Shown here in pieces: positions 1 to 6,736 of a stretch of 10,387 nt of DNA. Origin of the DNA: Kiritimatiellia bacterium (GTDB lineage: Bacteria > Verrucomicrobiota > Kiritimatiellia > B70-G9). The notes below the pieces were generated by a model, which saw only the letters and a list, made by a program, of their open reading frames with translations, was not told the origin of the DNA and made no database searches. A program made the position numbers and the translations under genes. The first letter of the stretch is position 1; each line of letters opens with the position of its first letter. The DNA lies in NCBI GenBank assembly GCA_012961745.1, contig DTYT01000209.1:1-10387 (forward strand), in the 5' to 3' direction.

Positions 1-1208
1 CGCACGCCCATATCGATCATCTGGGCAATCTCCCGACACTGGTGAAGTCGGGATATGACCGGCCCATATGGGCGACCAGCGCGACCATAGCGCTGGCGGA
101 GATCATGCTTAAGGACGCGGCACATATCCAAGAGCAGGACGCTGCCTATCTCAATCAGAAAAAATCGCGGCGCGGGCTGCCGCCGGTCCGTCCTCTCTAC
201 ACGGTGGAGGATGCGGAGCGGTGCCTACGGTTGTTCAGGGAGCATAACTACCATCAGTTACGGGTTCCGCTACCGGGGGTGGAGGTGGAGGCGCTGGAGG
301 CGGGTCATATTCTAGGCGCGGCGCTGCACCGTTTGCGTATTTCCGAGAACGGCCGTACGACTACGCTGGGCGTGGCCGTGGATCTGGGACGGAAGGGGTT
401 GCCACTCATCCGAGACCCCGAGATTCTCAGGCAGGTGGATATTCTGATTATGGAGAGTACTTACGGCGGCCGGCTGCATGCCAGCGCCGAAGACGCCCGA
501 GCGGAACTGCGCGAGGTGGTGCATCGCACTATAGAGCGTGGGGGCAAGGTACTCATCCCCACGTTCGCGCTCGAACGCGCCCAAGAGCTCCTTTTTCACC
601 TTTCCTCGCTTATCGAATCCGGCGAGCTGAAACCGGTACCCGTGTACGTAGATAGCCCTATGGCCACGGCGGTGACCCGCGTTTTCCAGCGGCAGAGAGA
701 GTACTTGGACGAAGAATACTGGCAGTTGCGGGCGCAGCTGGCGAGTGTGATGTCTCCCCCCTGGGTGCATTTTGTTTCCTCGGTGGAAGAATCCAAGCAG
801 GTAACTGCTTGCAGAGAGCCCTGCATCGTGATTGCCGGTTCGGGCATGTGCGAGCATGGCCGTATACTTCATCACCTGAAACAGGGGATTGAAGACTCCC
901 GCAACGCGGTAGTGATTGTCGGCTTCCAGGCGCAACACACCCTGGGTCGCCGGATTGTGGAAAGGGCCCCGGAGGTAAGCATTTTCGGCGAGAAGTACCG
1001 GCTGCTTGCGGAAGTGGCGACGCTCAATGCCTTCAGCGCCCATGCCGACCGCGATGAACTGGTGCAATACGCGCGTGCAACCGGAGCACGCCGCGTGATG
1101 TTGGTCCACGGTGAGCCGGATCAGCGCGAGAGTCTAGCGGAGGTTCTCCGGGCGGAGGGAATCGAAGTGGCTAGGCCGACGCGGGGAACGGTCCTGGAAA
1201 TACCGTGA
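1..1208 (+). CDS. Beta-CASP metallo-beta-lactamase RNase-like protein (YSH1/COG1236 type), 5' partial
   Basis: The open frame starts at base 3 and runs off the left edge, so the N-terminus is missing and the GTG at 42 is an internal codon, not the start. The first six visible residues are HAHIDH, the HxHxDH zinc motif of metallo-beta-lactamases. It continues with a GHILG motif (His at 306-308), a VDLGR segment holding the motif 4 Asp, and MESTYGGRLH near 450-479. Further on are GSGMCEHGRILHHLK, typical of the beta-CASP subfamily, then FSAHAD (His at 1041-1043) and LVHGE (His at 1107-1109), which are beta-CASP motifs B and C in the RMMBL tail. About 401 residues are visible; bacterial members are usually about 450-470, so some 50-60 are missing. 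The family are zinc-dependent RNA endo/exonucleases related to CPSF73 and RNase J. The RNA substrate here is unknown. era follows after 27 bp and may be co-transcribed. Confidence 0.9.
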   Translation, partial: HAHIDHLGNLPTLVKSGYDRPIWATSATIALAEIMLKDAAHIQEQDAAYLNQKKSRRGLPPVRPLYTVEDAERCLRLFREHNYHQLRVPLPGVEVEALEAGHILGAALHRLRISENGRTTTLGVAVDLGRKGLPLIRDPEILRQVDILIMESTYGGRLHASAEDARAELREVVHRTIERGGKVLIPTFALERAQELLFHLSSLIESGELKPVPVYVDSPMATAVTRVFQRQREYLDEEYWQLRAQLASVMSPPWVHFVSSVEESKQVTACREPCIVIAGSGMCEHGRILHHLKQGIEDSRNAVVIVGFQAQHTLGRRIVERAPEVSIFGEKYRLLAEVATLNAFSAHADRDELVQYARATGARRVMLVHGEPDQRESLAEVLRAEGIEVARPTRGTVLEIP

Positions 1209-1235
1209 TCACGGGAGTAGGGAGGAGACCGACAG

Positions 1236-2162
1236 GTGGACGTTTCCCCGCCAGATTCGTCGGTCCGGCGCTCGGGAATCGTAGCAGTGGTGGGTCGCGC
1301 CAACGTGGGTAAATCCACGTTGGTCAATCGTATCATCGGGGAGAAGATAAGTATTGTTTCGCCTGTGGCGCAGACCACCCGGAACGTAGTGCGGGGAATA
1401 CTCACCGAGCCCCGGGGGCAGATCGTGTTCTTGGACACGCCGGGCGTTCATCGCGCGAAGGGAGAGCTTAGCCGCCTGATCAATCGGGCGGCACGGACTT
1501 CGGTCGAGGGTGTGGACGTGATTTTACTGCTGTTCGACAGTTCAGTGCCGCCGCGTCGGGAGGACGAGGGCTGGTGCCGGTGGCTCTTTCCCCATGAGGA
1601 CGCGGCCCATATTCTGGCGCTGAACAAATGCGACGTGCGGCGGGATTGCGCACAGCAATATCACCGGTTGTGGGAAACCGTATCCCGGAACAGGGGCGGG
1701 AACCTGCGGATCCGCTGGATGCGCATATCCGCGCTGACCGGCGAAGGAGTCGAGGACCTGCGGGAGCTGCTCTTCCGGCTTCTGCCGGTAGGACCGCTGC
1801 TCTTCGATGAGGACGTCTTGACCGACTATCCGCGCAAATTGTTCATCGCGGACGTCATCCGGGAGAAACTTTTCATGCGGTTGAAAGAGGAATTGCCTCA
1901 CCAGGTGGCAGTGGAGGTACAGGAAATCGAGGAGGACCGGACGCAAATCCGCGTGGACGCCGCGGTATTCGTAGACAAGGAGTCCCAGAAACCCATCGTC
2001 ATCGGTCACAAGGGGAGATTGCTACGCGCGGCACGTCGGGCTGCGGAGGCGGAATTGAGCGGTATCTTCGGCCGGCGGGTCACTTTATCCCTCTGGGTAA
2101 AGGTCGCCCGCCACTGGCAGAAGAACTACTGGATGTTGAAGCGCCTCGGACTGGTTCCTTGA
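1236..2162 (+). CDS. era: GTPase Era, ribosome assembly factor
   Basis: This 308-residue protein has the Era layout: an N-terminal GTPase domain and a C-terminal KH RNA-binding domain. Visible motifs are the P-loop GRANVGKST (residues 20-28), the Era-type switch region ISIVSPVAQTTRN, DTPG (G3), NKCD (G4) and SALTG (G5). The KH part carries a GHKG loop and ends with LWVKVARHW, the usual Era C-terminal signature. Length matches E. coli Era (about 300). Era binds the 3' end of 16S rRNA and acts late in 30S maturation at the inner membrane. The GTG start at 1236 is preceded by GGAGG at 1221-1225 with a 10-base spacer. One oddity is Ala22 where most Era proteins have Pro (GRPNVGKST). The gene sits 27 bp after the beta-CASP nuclease gene, so the two probably form one transcript with an RNA-processing theme; that link is inferred from position. 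Confidence 0.96.
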   Translation: MDVSPPDSSVRRSGIVAVVGRANVGKSTLVNRIIGEKISIVSPVAQTTRNVVRGILTEPRGQIVFLDTPGVHRAKGELSRLINRAARTSVEGVDVILLLFDSSVPPRREDEGWCRWLFPHEDAAHILALNKCDVRRDCAQQYHRLWETVSRNRGGNLRIRWMRISALTGEGVEDLRELLFRLLPVGPLLFDEDVLTDYPRKLFIADVIREKLFMRLKEELPHQVAVEVQEIEEDRTQIRVDAAVFVDKESQKPIVIGHKGRLLRAARRAAEAELSGIFGRRVTLSLWVKVARHWQKNYWMLKRLGLVP

Positions 2163-2170
2163 TTCCGGTT

Positions 2171-2202
2171 GACAGCCGGGCGCTTGACAGGGGGAGGCTG
2201 TC
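2171..2202. repeat. Inverted repeat GACAGCC / GGCTGTC over the ppdK promoter
   Basis: GACAGCC at 2171-2177 is an exact 7-base inverted match to GGCTGTC at 2196-2202, with an 18-base loop. A second GACAG at 2186-2190 can pair with the same CTGTC in a tighter hairpin. The arms bracket the -35 box and end just before the TGn of the predicted promoter. That suits an operator, or a hairpin in RNA reading through from era. No T-run follows, so it is not a standard terminator. Confidence 0.4.
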
Positions 2203-2211
2203 TGATAGGAT
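2184..2211 (+). promoter_or_regulatory. Predicted sigma-70 promoter of ppdK, extended -10 type
   Basis: A perfect -35 hexamer TTGACA lies at 2184-2189. After a 16-base spacer comes TAGGAT at 2206-2211, which matches TATAAT at four of six positions. TG at 2203-2204 forms the TGn element of an extended -10. Transcription would begin near 2218, giving a leader of about 80 bases before the ppdK GTG. A second TTGACA at 2169-2174 has no -10 partner. The call rests on consensus matching only. Confidence 0.55.
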
Positions 2212-2300
2212 GTCTCGGCCTTATTGGTGTTGATATTCCCGGAAGATCACCCAGAGTACGGCGGTTGAAGTGTGAGTAGAACCACAGCAAGGAGGTAAAG

Positions 2301-5105
2301 GTGGCCACGAAGGTATCAGCCAAGGCGCGGAGGCCGACGGCTCGCAAGGCTGGCAAGAAATACGTGTATTTCTTCGGGTTCGGCAAGAGGTACACCGAGG
2401 GCGACGCCTCGATGCGAGCCCTTCTGGGAGGCAAGGGGGCCAATCTTGCTGAGATGGCGCTGGTGGGCCTGCCGGTACCGCCGGGCTTTACCATTTCCAC
2501 CGAGGCGTGTGCCTATTTCACCAAGCACGGCGGCAAGTATCCGCCGGGCATGCTGGAACAGGTTAAGTCCAACCTTCGCCAGCTCGAGAAACTGATCGGA
2601 AAGAAGTTCGGCGACTCCCAGGACCCCTTGCTGGTTTCTGTGCGGTCGGGGGCGGCGATTTCGATGCCCGGGATGATGGATACGGTCCTGAACCTTGGAT
2701 TGAACGACCGCACCGTGAGGGGTTTTATCCGCCAGACGGGCAACGAACGGGCCGGATGGGACTGCTACCGGCGGTTCATTGATATGTTCGGCGACGTCGT
2801 CATGGGGCCGAGCGCCGGTCTGTCGCATCATGATTTCGAGGTCGAGTTGGACCGCATCAAGAGAAAATACGGGGCGAAGCAAGATACGGATTTGACCGCC
2901 GATCAGCTCAAGGAAGTGGTGGAGGCCTATCGCAAGGTCTATCGGCGCAAGGTGAAGAAGCCGTTTCCGCAGGATCCCCTGGTCCAGTTGGATCTGGCTG
3001 TTCGTGCGGTGTTCATGTCGTGGGATTCGGAGCGGGCTCGGAAGTACCGCGAGATCAACAAGATCACGGGCCTGCTGGGTACTGCGGTGAACGTGGTAAC
3101 CATGGTTTTCGGCAACATGGGAGAGGACTCCGGCACCGGGGTGGCCTTCACCCGGGATGGTGCTACCGGCGTGAACAAGCCCATGGGCGAGTACCTCGTC
3201 AACGCTCAGGGTGAAGATGTGGTGGCGGGCATACGGACACCCAAGCCGCTGGAATCGATGGCGGAGGAGGCCGGCCCGATATGGAAACGCGTCTACGGCG
3301 AGCTGTTGAAGATCATGTTGAAACTTGAGCGTCACTACAAGCACCCGCAAGACATTGAATTCACCGTGGAGCGCGGAAAGCTCTGGATGCTGCAGACACG
3401 CAACGCCAAGCGCACGGGATTGGCGGGCGTCCGGTGGGCCGTGGAGATGGCCACGGGGAAGGATTTCTACAGCGGGAAACCCGAACCGAAGATCCTCACG
3501 CCCAAGGAAGCCTTGCTGATGCTCTCGGGGGACGACCTGGAACAGTTACTTTTCCCGGTATTTGATCCCGAGGCGGAGAAGAAGGCGGCGCTGCTGGGCC
3601 GGGGACTGCCCGCCGGGCCGGGCGCAGCCGTGGGGCGTATCGTTTTTTTCGCCGATCAGGCGGAGGACATGGTCAAGAGGAATCCCCAGGAGAAGCTGAT
3701 TCTGGTCAGGCATGAGACCAGCCCAGAGGACGTCGGCGGGATGTGGGCGGCTCAGGGGATCCTGACCACCACCGGAGGAATGACCTCACACGCTGCGGTG
3801 GTAGCGCGCGGCTGGGGGAAATGTTGCGTGACCGGTGCCCAAGGCTTCCAGATTGATTATCGTAAACGGGAAGTGCGGATCGTCGGCGGTAAGACGCTCA
3901 AAGAGGGCGACTGGATCAGCGTCAATGGCAGTGCGGGGAGCGTTTATCAAGGACAGATTCCCACACAGGAGAGCCCGGTGGTGGCCGCCGTGGTGCGCAA
4001 TGAACGCGGTGCCCGGCGGCATCCGATCTACCGGATGTACAAGCAGATCTCCGACTGGGCGGATGAATACCGCCGGATGGGAGTTCGTGCGAATGCGGAT
4101 ACCCCGAAGGATGCGGCTGCGGCGCGGGCCTTCGGCGCCGAGGGGATCGGGTTGTGTCGTACCGAGCACATGTTTTTCGAAGGCGATCGCATCTGGGCCA
4201 TACGCCGGTTCATTCTTGCGGAGAACCGCCCGGAAAGAGAGAAGGCCTTGGCCAGACTCCTGCCGTTGCAGCGGAAAGATTTTGAAAGAATTTTCGTTGC
4301 AATGAAGAACCTTCCGGTGACCATCCGGTTGCTGGATCCCCCCCTGCATGAATTCGTGCCGCGGGAGCCCAAGGAGCAGGAGGAGATGGCCCGTCTTCTG
4401 GGAGTCGCTACGGAGAAAGTGGTGGCCCGCGTGCGCCAGCTTCACGAATTCAATCCGATGCTGGGGCACCGCGGCTGCCGGCTTTCGGTTACCTATCCGG
4501 AGCTGGCGGTCATGCAGACCCGCGCGATCATCGAGGCGGCCTGCAACGTGGCCAAGCGGGGGCTGAAGGTCTATCCGGAAATAATGGTTCCGCTGGTGGG
4601 GATCCGGTCCGAGTTGGACTATCTGGCGGCGATAATCCGCCGGACGGCGGACGAGATCATCCGGCAGAGAAAGTCCCGGGTGAAGTATCTGGTGGGCACC
4701 ATGATCGAGGTGCCGCGGGCGGCGCTCACCGCGGACGAAATTGCCGAGACCGCGGAGTTCTTCAGCTTCGGAACCAACGATCTTACCCAGATGACCTTCG
4801 GGTTCAGCCGGGACGACATCGGGACCTTTCTGCCCGACTATCTGGAGAAGAAGATCCTTGCTGAAGATCCATTCCAGCACGTCGACACCGGCGGCGTGGG
4901 GCAACTGATAGCCTTGGCCGTTCAGAAAGGCCGACAGACGCGTCCCGGGCTCAAGTGCGGGATATGCGGGGAACACGGCGGCGACCCCGTCAGCGTAAGA
5001 TTCTGTTACCGGGTGGGTCTCGACTACGCAAGTTGCTCGCCCTACAGAGTACCGGTTGCCCGTCTGGCAGCGGCACAAGCCTCGATCAAGAAGAAGGAGC
5101 GCTGA
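2301..5105 (+). CDS. ppdK: Pyruvate, phosphate dikinase
   Basis: This 934-residue protein interconverts pyruvate + ATP + Pi with PEP + AMP + PPi in the cytoplasm, linking glycolysis and gluconeogenesis. The N-terminal ATP-grasp domain contains SVRSGAAISMPGMMDTVLNLG and GEDSGTGVAFTRDGATG. The central phosphohistidine domain has GGMTSHAAVVARG, with catalytic His497; Thr495, equivalent to the regulatory Thr of plant enzymes, is also present. The C-terminal PEP/pyruvate TIM barrel has GLCRTEHMFF (Arg620), GTMIEVPRAAL, FGTNDLTQ and CGEHGGDP with catalytic Cys889. The GTG start at 2301 has a strong Shine-Dalgarno AAGGAGG at 2289-2295, 5 bases upstream. Before the usual KYVYFFG opening lies an extra tail of about 19 residues rich in Lys, Arg and Ala. 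The total is somewhat longer than the common 875-910. A predicted promoter stands just upstream, so the gene is probably its own unit. No PPDK regulatory protein gene is in the window. Confidence 0.97.
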   Translation: MATKVSAKARRPTARKAGKKYVYFFGFGKRYTEGDASMRALLGGKGANLAEMALVGLPVPPGFTISTEACAYFTKHGGKYPPGMLEQVKSNLRQLEKLIGKKFGDSQDPLLVSVRSGAAISMPGMMDTVLNLGLNDRTVRGFIRQTGNERAGWDCYRRFIDMFGDVVMGPSAGLSHHDFEVELDRIKRKYGAKQDTDLTADQLKEVVEAYRKVYRRKVKKPFPQDPLVQLDLAVRAVFMSWDSERARKYREINKITGLLGTAVNVVTMVFGNMGEDSGTGVAFTRDGATGVNKPMGEYLVNAQGEDVVAGIRTPKPLESMAEEAGPIWKRVYGELLKIMLKLERHYKHPQDIEFTVERGKLWMLQTRNAKRTGLAGVRWAVEMATGKDFYSGKPEPKILTPKEALLMLSGDDLEQLLFPVFDPEAEKKAALLGRGLPAGPGAAVGRIVFFADQAEDMVKRNPQEKLILVRHETSPEDVGGMWAAQGILTTTGGMTSHAAVVARGWGKCCVTGAQGFQIDYRKREVRIVGGKTLKEGDWISVNGSAGSVYQGQIPTQESPVVAAVVRNERGARRHPIYRMYKQISDWADEYRRMGVRANADTPKDAAAARAFGAEGIGLCRTEHMFFEGDRIWAIRRFILAENRPEREKALARLLPLQRKDFERIFVAMKNLPVTIRLLDPPLHEFVPREPKEQEEMARLLGVATEKVVARVRQLHEFNPMLGHRGCRLSVTYPELAVMQTRAIIEAACNVAKRGLKVYPEIMVPLVGIRSELDYLAAIIRRTADEIIRQRKSRVKYLVGTMIEVPRAALTADEIAETAEFFSFGTNDLTQMTFGFSRDDIGTFLPDYLEKKILAEDPFQHVDTGGVGQLIALAVQKGRQTRPGLKCGICGEHGGDPVSVRFCYRVGLDYASCSPYRVPVARLAAAQASIKKKER

Positions 5106-5215
5106 ACCACGGTTGATCGGGTGGCATTGCTGCCGGTCCGTTGAACGGGTTGACTTCGTCGAGTGTCGAAAGTGAGACCCGGTGCAGGCTTGCGTATCGC
5201 GGCGGAAACGGCATC

Positions 5216-6097
5216 ATGGGAAGCGGCGCTGCGGGGGATCCGGGATTGGCGGGCAACGAAGACAGGGCGATGAGGATTTACCTCCGGGAGATCGGCAAGG
5301 TTCCCTTGCTGACTCCGGACGAGGAGGTGAAACTCGCCGCGCGTATCAAGAAGGGGGACGAGGAGGCGCGGCGCAAGATGATCGAAGCCAACCTGCGCCT
5401 GGTCGTCAAGATCGCTCAGGACTATGCGCGGCTGGGGTTGCCTCTGTTGGACCTTATATCCGAAGGAAACCTGGGATTGATCAAGGCGGTGGAGCGGTTC
5501 GATCCCCAGAAAGGTGGAAAGCTCAGCACTTATGCAGCCTGGTGGATCAAGCAGTCTATCAAGCGGGCCTTGGCCAACCAGAGCAAGACCATTCGGCTAC
5601 CCAGCCACACGATTGACAAGATATCCCGCATGAACCGGGCGACGCACATCCTCACCGAGAGACTCGGACGGGAACCGACCACCGCAGAAATCGCCGCGGA
5701 ACTGGATGTCGAGCCGGAGACGATTGAACAGTGGAAACGTATCGCGTTGGCTCCGGCTTCCCTGGACGCACCTCTGTCCGGCGAGGAGGACAGCGCGCAG
5801 ATGGGGGAGATTGTCGGTGATACGGAGGCCAAGACGCCGTCCCAGATAATCGAGACCGAACAGATGCTCCGGGAAGTCGGGGATCTGCTTGCGCAGTTGG
5901 ACGAGCGAGAGCGTACCATTCTCGTCCACCGGTTTGGTCTGTCGGGGGCGGACAAGATGACCTTGGAAGAGCTGGGAGAACGGTTCAACATCACGCGCGA
6001 AAGGATACGCCAGATTCAGAACGCGGCGGTCCAGAAACTGCGGCGGATGCTTGAGGAACGGGAGAGTGGATCCCGGGACAAGGAGCAGGGATCATGA
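5216..6097 (+). CDS. Sigma-70 family RNA polymerase sigma factor, RpoS-like group 2
   Basis: Counted from the ATG at 5216 the protein has 293 residues. Region 1.2 begins near residue 17 (MRIYLREIGKVPLLT), region 2 spans about 52-121 (SEGNLGLIKAVERFDPQKGG, then STYAAWWIKQSIKRALANQ), region 3 follows, and the region 4.2 helix-turn-helix is about 248-276 (MTLEELGERFNITRERIRQ). Region 1.1 of primary sigma factors is absent. The E. coli RpoD residue Gln437, which reads the -10 box, is kept (Gln113), but Thr440 is Lys116. ANQSKTIRLPSH and RERIRQIQ resemble RpoS more than RpoD, so I favour a group 2 factor; a short primary sigma is the alternative. The frame is open back to TTG codons at 5141 and 5150, but ATG 5216 is preferred. 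Its Shine-Dalgarno is weak (GGCGGAAACG). The stop overlaps apt by ATGA, implying translational coupling. Confidence 0.92.
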   Translation: MGSGAAGDPGLAGNEDRAMRIYLREIGKVPLLTPDEEVKLAARIKKGDEEARRKMIEANLRLVVKIAQDYARLGLPLLDLISEGNLGLIKAVERFDPQKGGKLSTYAAWWIKQSIKRALANQSKTIRLPSHTIDKISRMNRATHILTERLGREPTTAEIAAELDVEPETIEQWKRIALAPASLDAPLSGEEDSAQMGEIVGDTEAKTPSQIIETEQMLREVGDLLAQLDERERTILVHRFGLSGADKMTLEELGERFNITRERIRQIQNAAVQKLRRMLEERESGSRDKEQGS

Positions 6098-6624
6098 ACG
6101 CGGAACTGCGGGATCGGGTGAAGGCTGCCATCAGAGATGTTCCCGATTTCCCCCGGAAGGGGATTCTTTTCCGCGATATCACCCCGGTGCTGCAGTCACC
6201 CGGGATGTTCCGCCGGACAATCGATTTCTTTTTCGAGAGATATCACCGGATGAACATCGAGGCGGTGGCTGCGGTGGAAAGCCGGGGATTCATTTTTGGC
6301 GGCGCATTGTCGTACCGCCTGGGCTGTTCCTTTGTGCCTGTACGCAAGGCCGGCAAGCTGCCCTGGGCAACCGTCTCGGAGTCCTACGAACTGGAATACG
6401 GCTCCGCGACTCTGGAGGTGCATCGTGATGCCCTCGGCAATGCGCGCCGCGTGTTGATTTTCGACGATCTGCTGGCGACCGGGGGCACTGCGGCGGCAAC
6501 CGCGCGCCTGCTGGAACAGCTGGGTGGTACGGTGGTGGAAATCGCTTTTCTCATTGAGCTGGCCGATCTCAAGGGGCGCGGGAAACTACAGTCCTACCCG
6601 GTTTTCTCACTGGTCCAGTTCTGA
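6094..6624 (+). CDS. apt: Adenine phosphoribosyltransferase
   Basis: This 176-residue cytoplasmic enzyme salvages adenine: adenine + PRPP gives AMP + PPi. It opens with FPRKGILFRDITPVL, the usual Apt N-terminal segment, and contains VESRGFIFGGAL and VPVRKAGKLPW. The PRPP-binding loop is VLIFDDLLATGGTAAA, with the acidic pair and the TGGT turn intact. Length is normal for the family (about 170-185). The ATG at 6094 overlaps the sigma factor stop as ATGA, and AGGAG at 6081-6085 sits 8 bases upstream inside the sigma gene, so the two are almost certainly translated from one message. purB, another AMP-forming step, lies farther right on the opposite strand, but nothing in the sequence links their control. 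apt is the last plus-strand gene and converges on feoB. Confidence 0.96.
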   Translation: MNAELRDRVKAAIRDVPDFPRKGILFRDITPVLQSPGMFRRTIDFFFERYHRMNIEAVAAVESRGFIFGGALSYRLGCSFVPVRKAGKLPWATVSESYELEYGSATLEVHRDALGNARRVLIFDDLLATGGTAAATARLLEQLGGTVVEIAFLIELADLKGRGKLQSYPVFSLVQF

Positions 6625-6650
6625 CGGGGGCAACTCGGCGGGACATAAAC

Positions 6651-6665
6651 TTCCGAACCTTGGAG
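6651..6665. repeat. Short dyad, degenerate copy 1 (TTCCGA-N3-TTGGAG)
   Basis: TTCCGAACCTTGGAG lies in the spacer between the convergent apt and feoB genes. It matches the dyad at 6682-6696 in both half-sites (TTCC-A and TTGGA), but its arms do not pair perfectly. On the minus strand, both copies are followed by a single variable base and then TTT. It may be a protein-binding site or a dispersed genomic repeat. Confidence 0.45.
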
Positions 6666-6681
6666 GTATTTCGCACAAAAG

Positions 6682-6696
6682 TTCCAAGCTTTGGAA
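6682..6696. repeat. Short dyad, perfect copy 2 (TTCCAA-GCT-TTGGAA)
   Basis: TTCCAAGCTTTGGAA is a perfect 6-base inverted repeat around a 3-base centre, and its centre is 31 bp from that of copy 1. Read on the minus strand, downstream of feoB, it is followed by CTTTTG. It could therefore act as a weak terminator for feoB, but the stem is short and half A/T, and the T-run is only four. A pair of binding sites or a dispersed repeat family is at least as likely. Confidence 0.5.
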
Positions 6697-6736
6697 GCCC
6701 TTACTCACAGACGTGAAGGTGTCGGGAGCATTCCCC

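Noticed and set aside
3786..5078. Long minus-strand open frame of 430 codons opposite ppdK
   Set aside because: It lies entirely antisense to a clear PPDK, has low-complexity His/Arg/Pro-rich composition and no family motif. Such shadow frames are common in GC-rich genes. The antisense frames at 312-1109 and 2316-3350 are rejected for the same reason.
5138..5148. Palindrome CCGTTGAACGG as a ppdK terminator
   Set aside because: The stem is only 4-5 pairs and no T-run follows, so it does not meet the usual pattern of an intrinsic terminator.
5141..5215. TTG at 5141 as the start of the sigma factor
   Set aside because: The 25 extra residues match nothing in sigma region 1, the TTG lacks a Shine-Dalgarno, and it sits within the small palindrome CCGTTGAACGG. 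ATG 5216 is preferred, though its own ribosome site is weak.
6705..6716. TCAC-AGAC-GTGA hairpin near the end of feoB
   Set aside because: A 4-pair stem without a T-run is expected by chance at this length.
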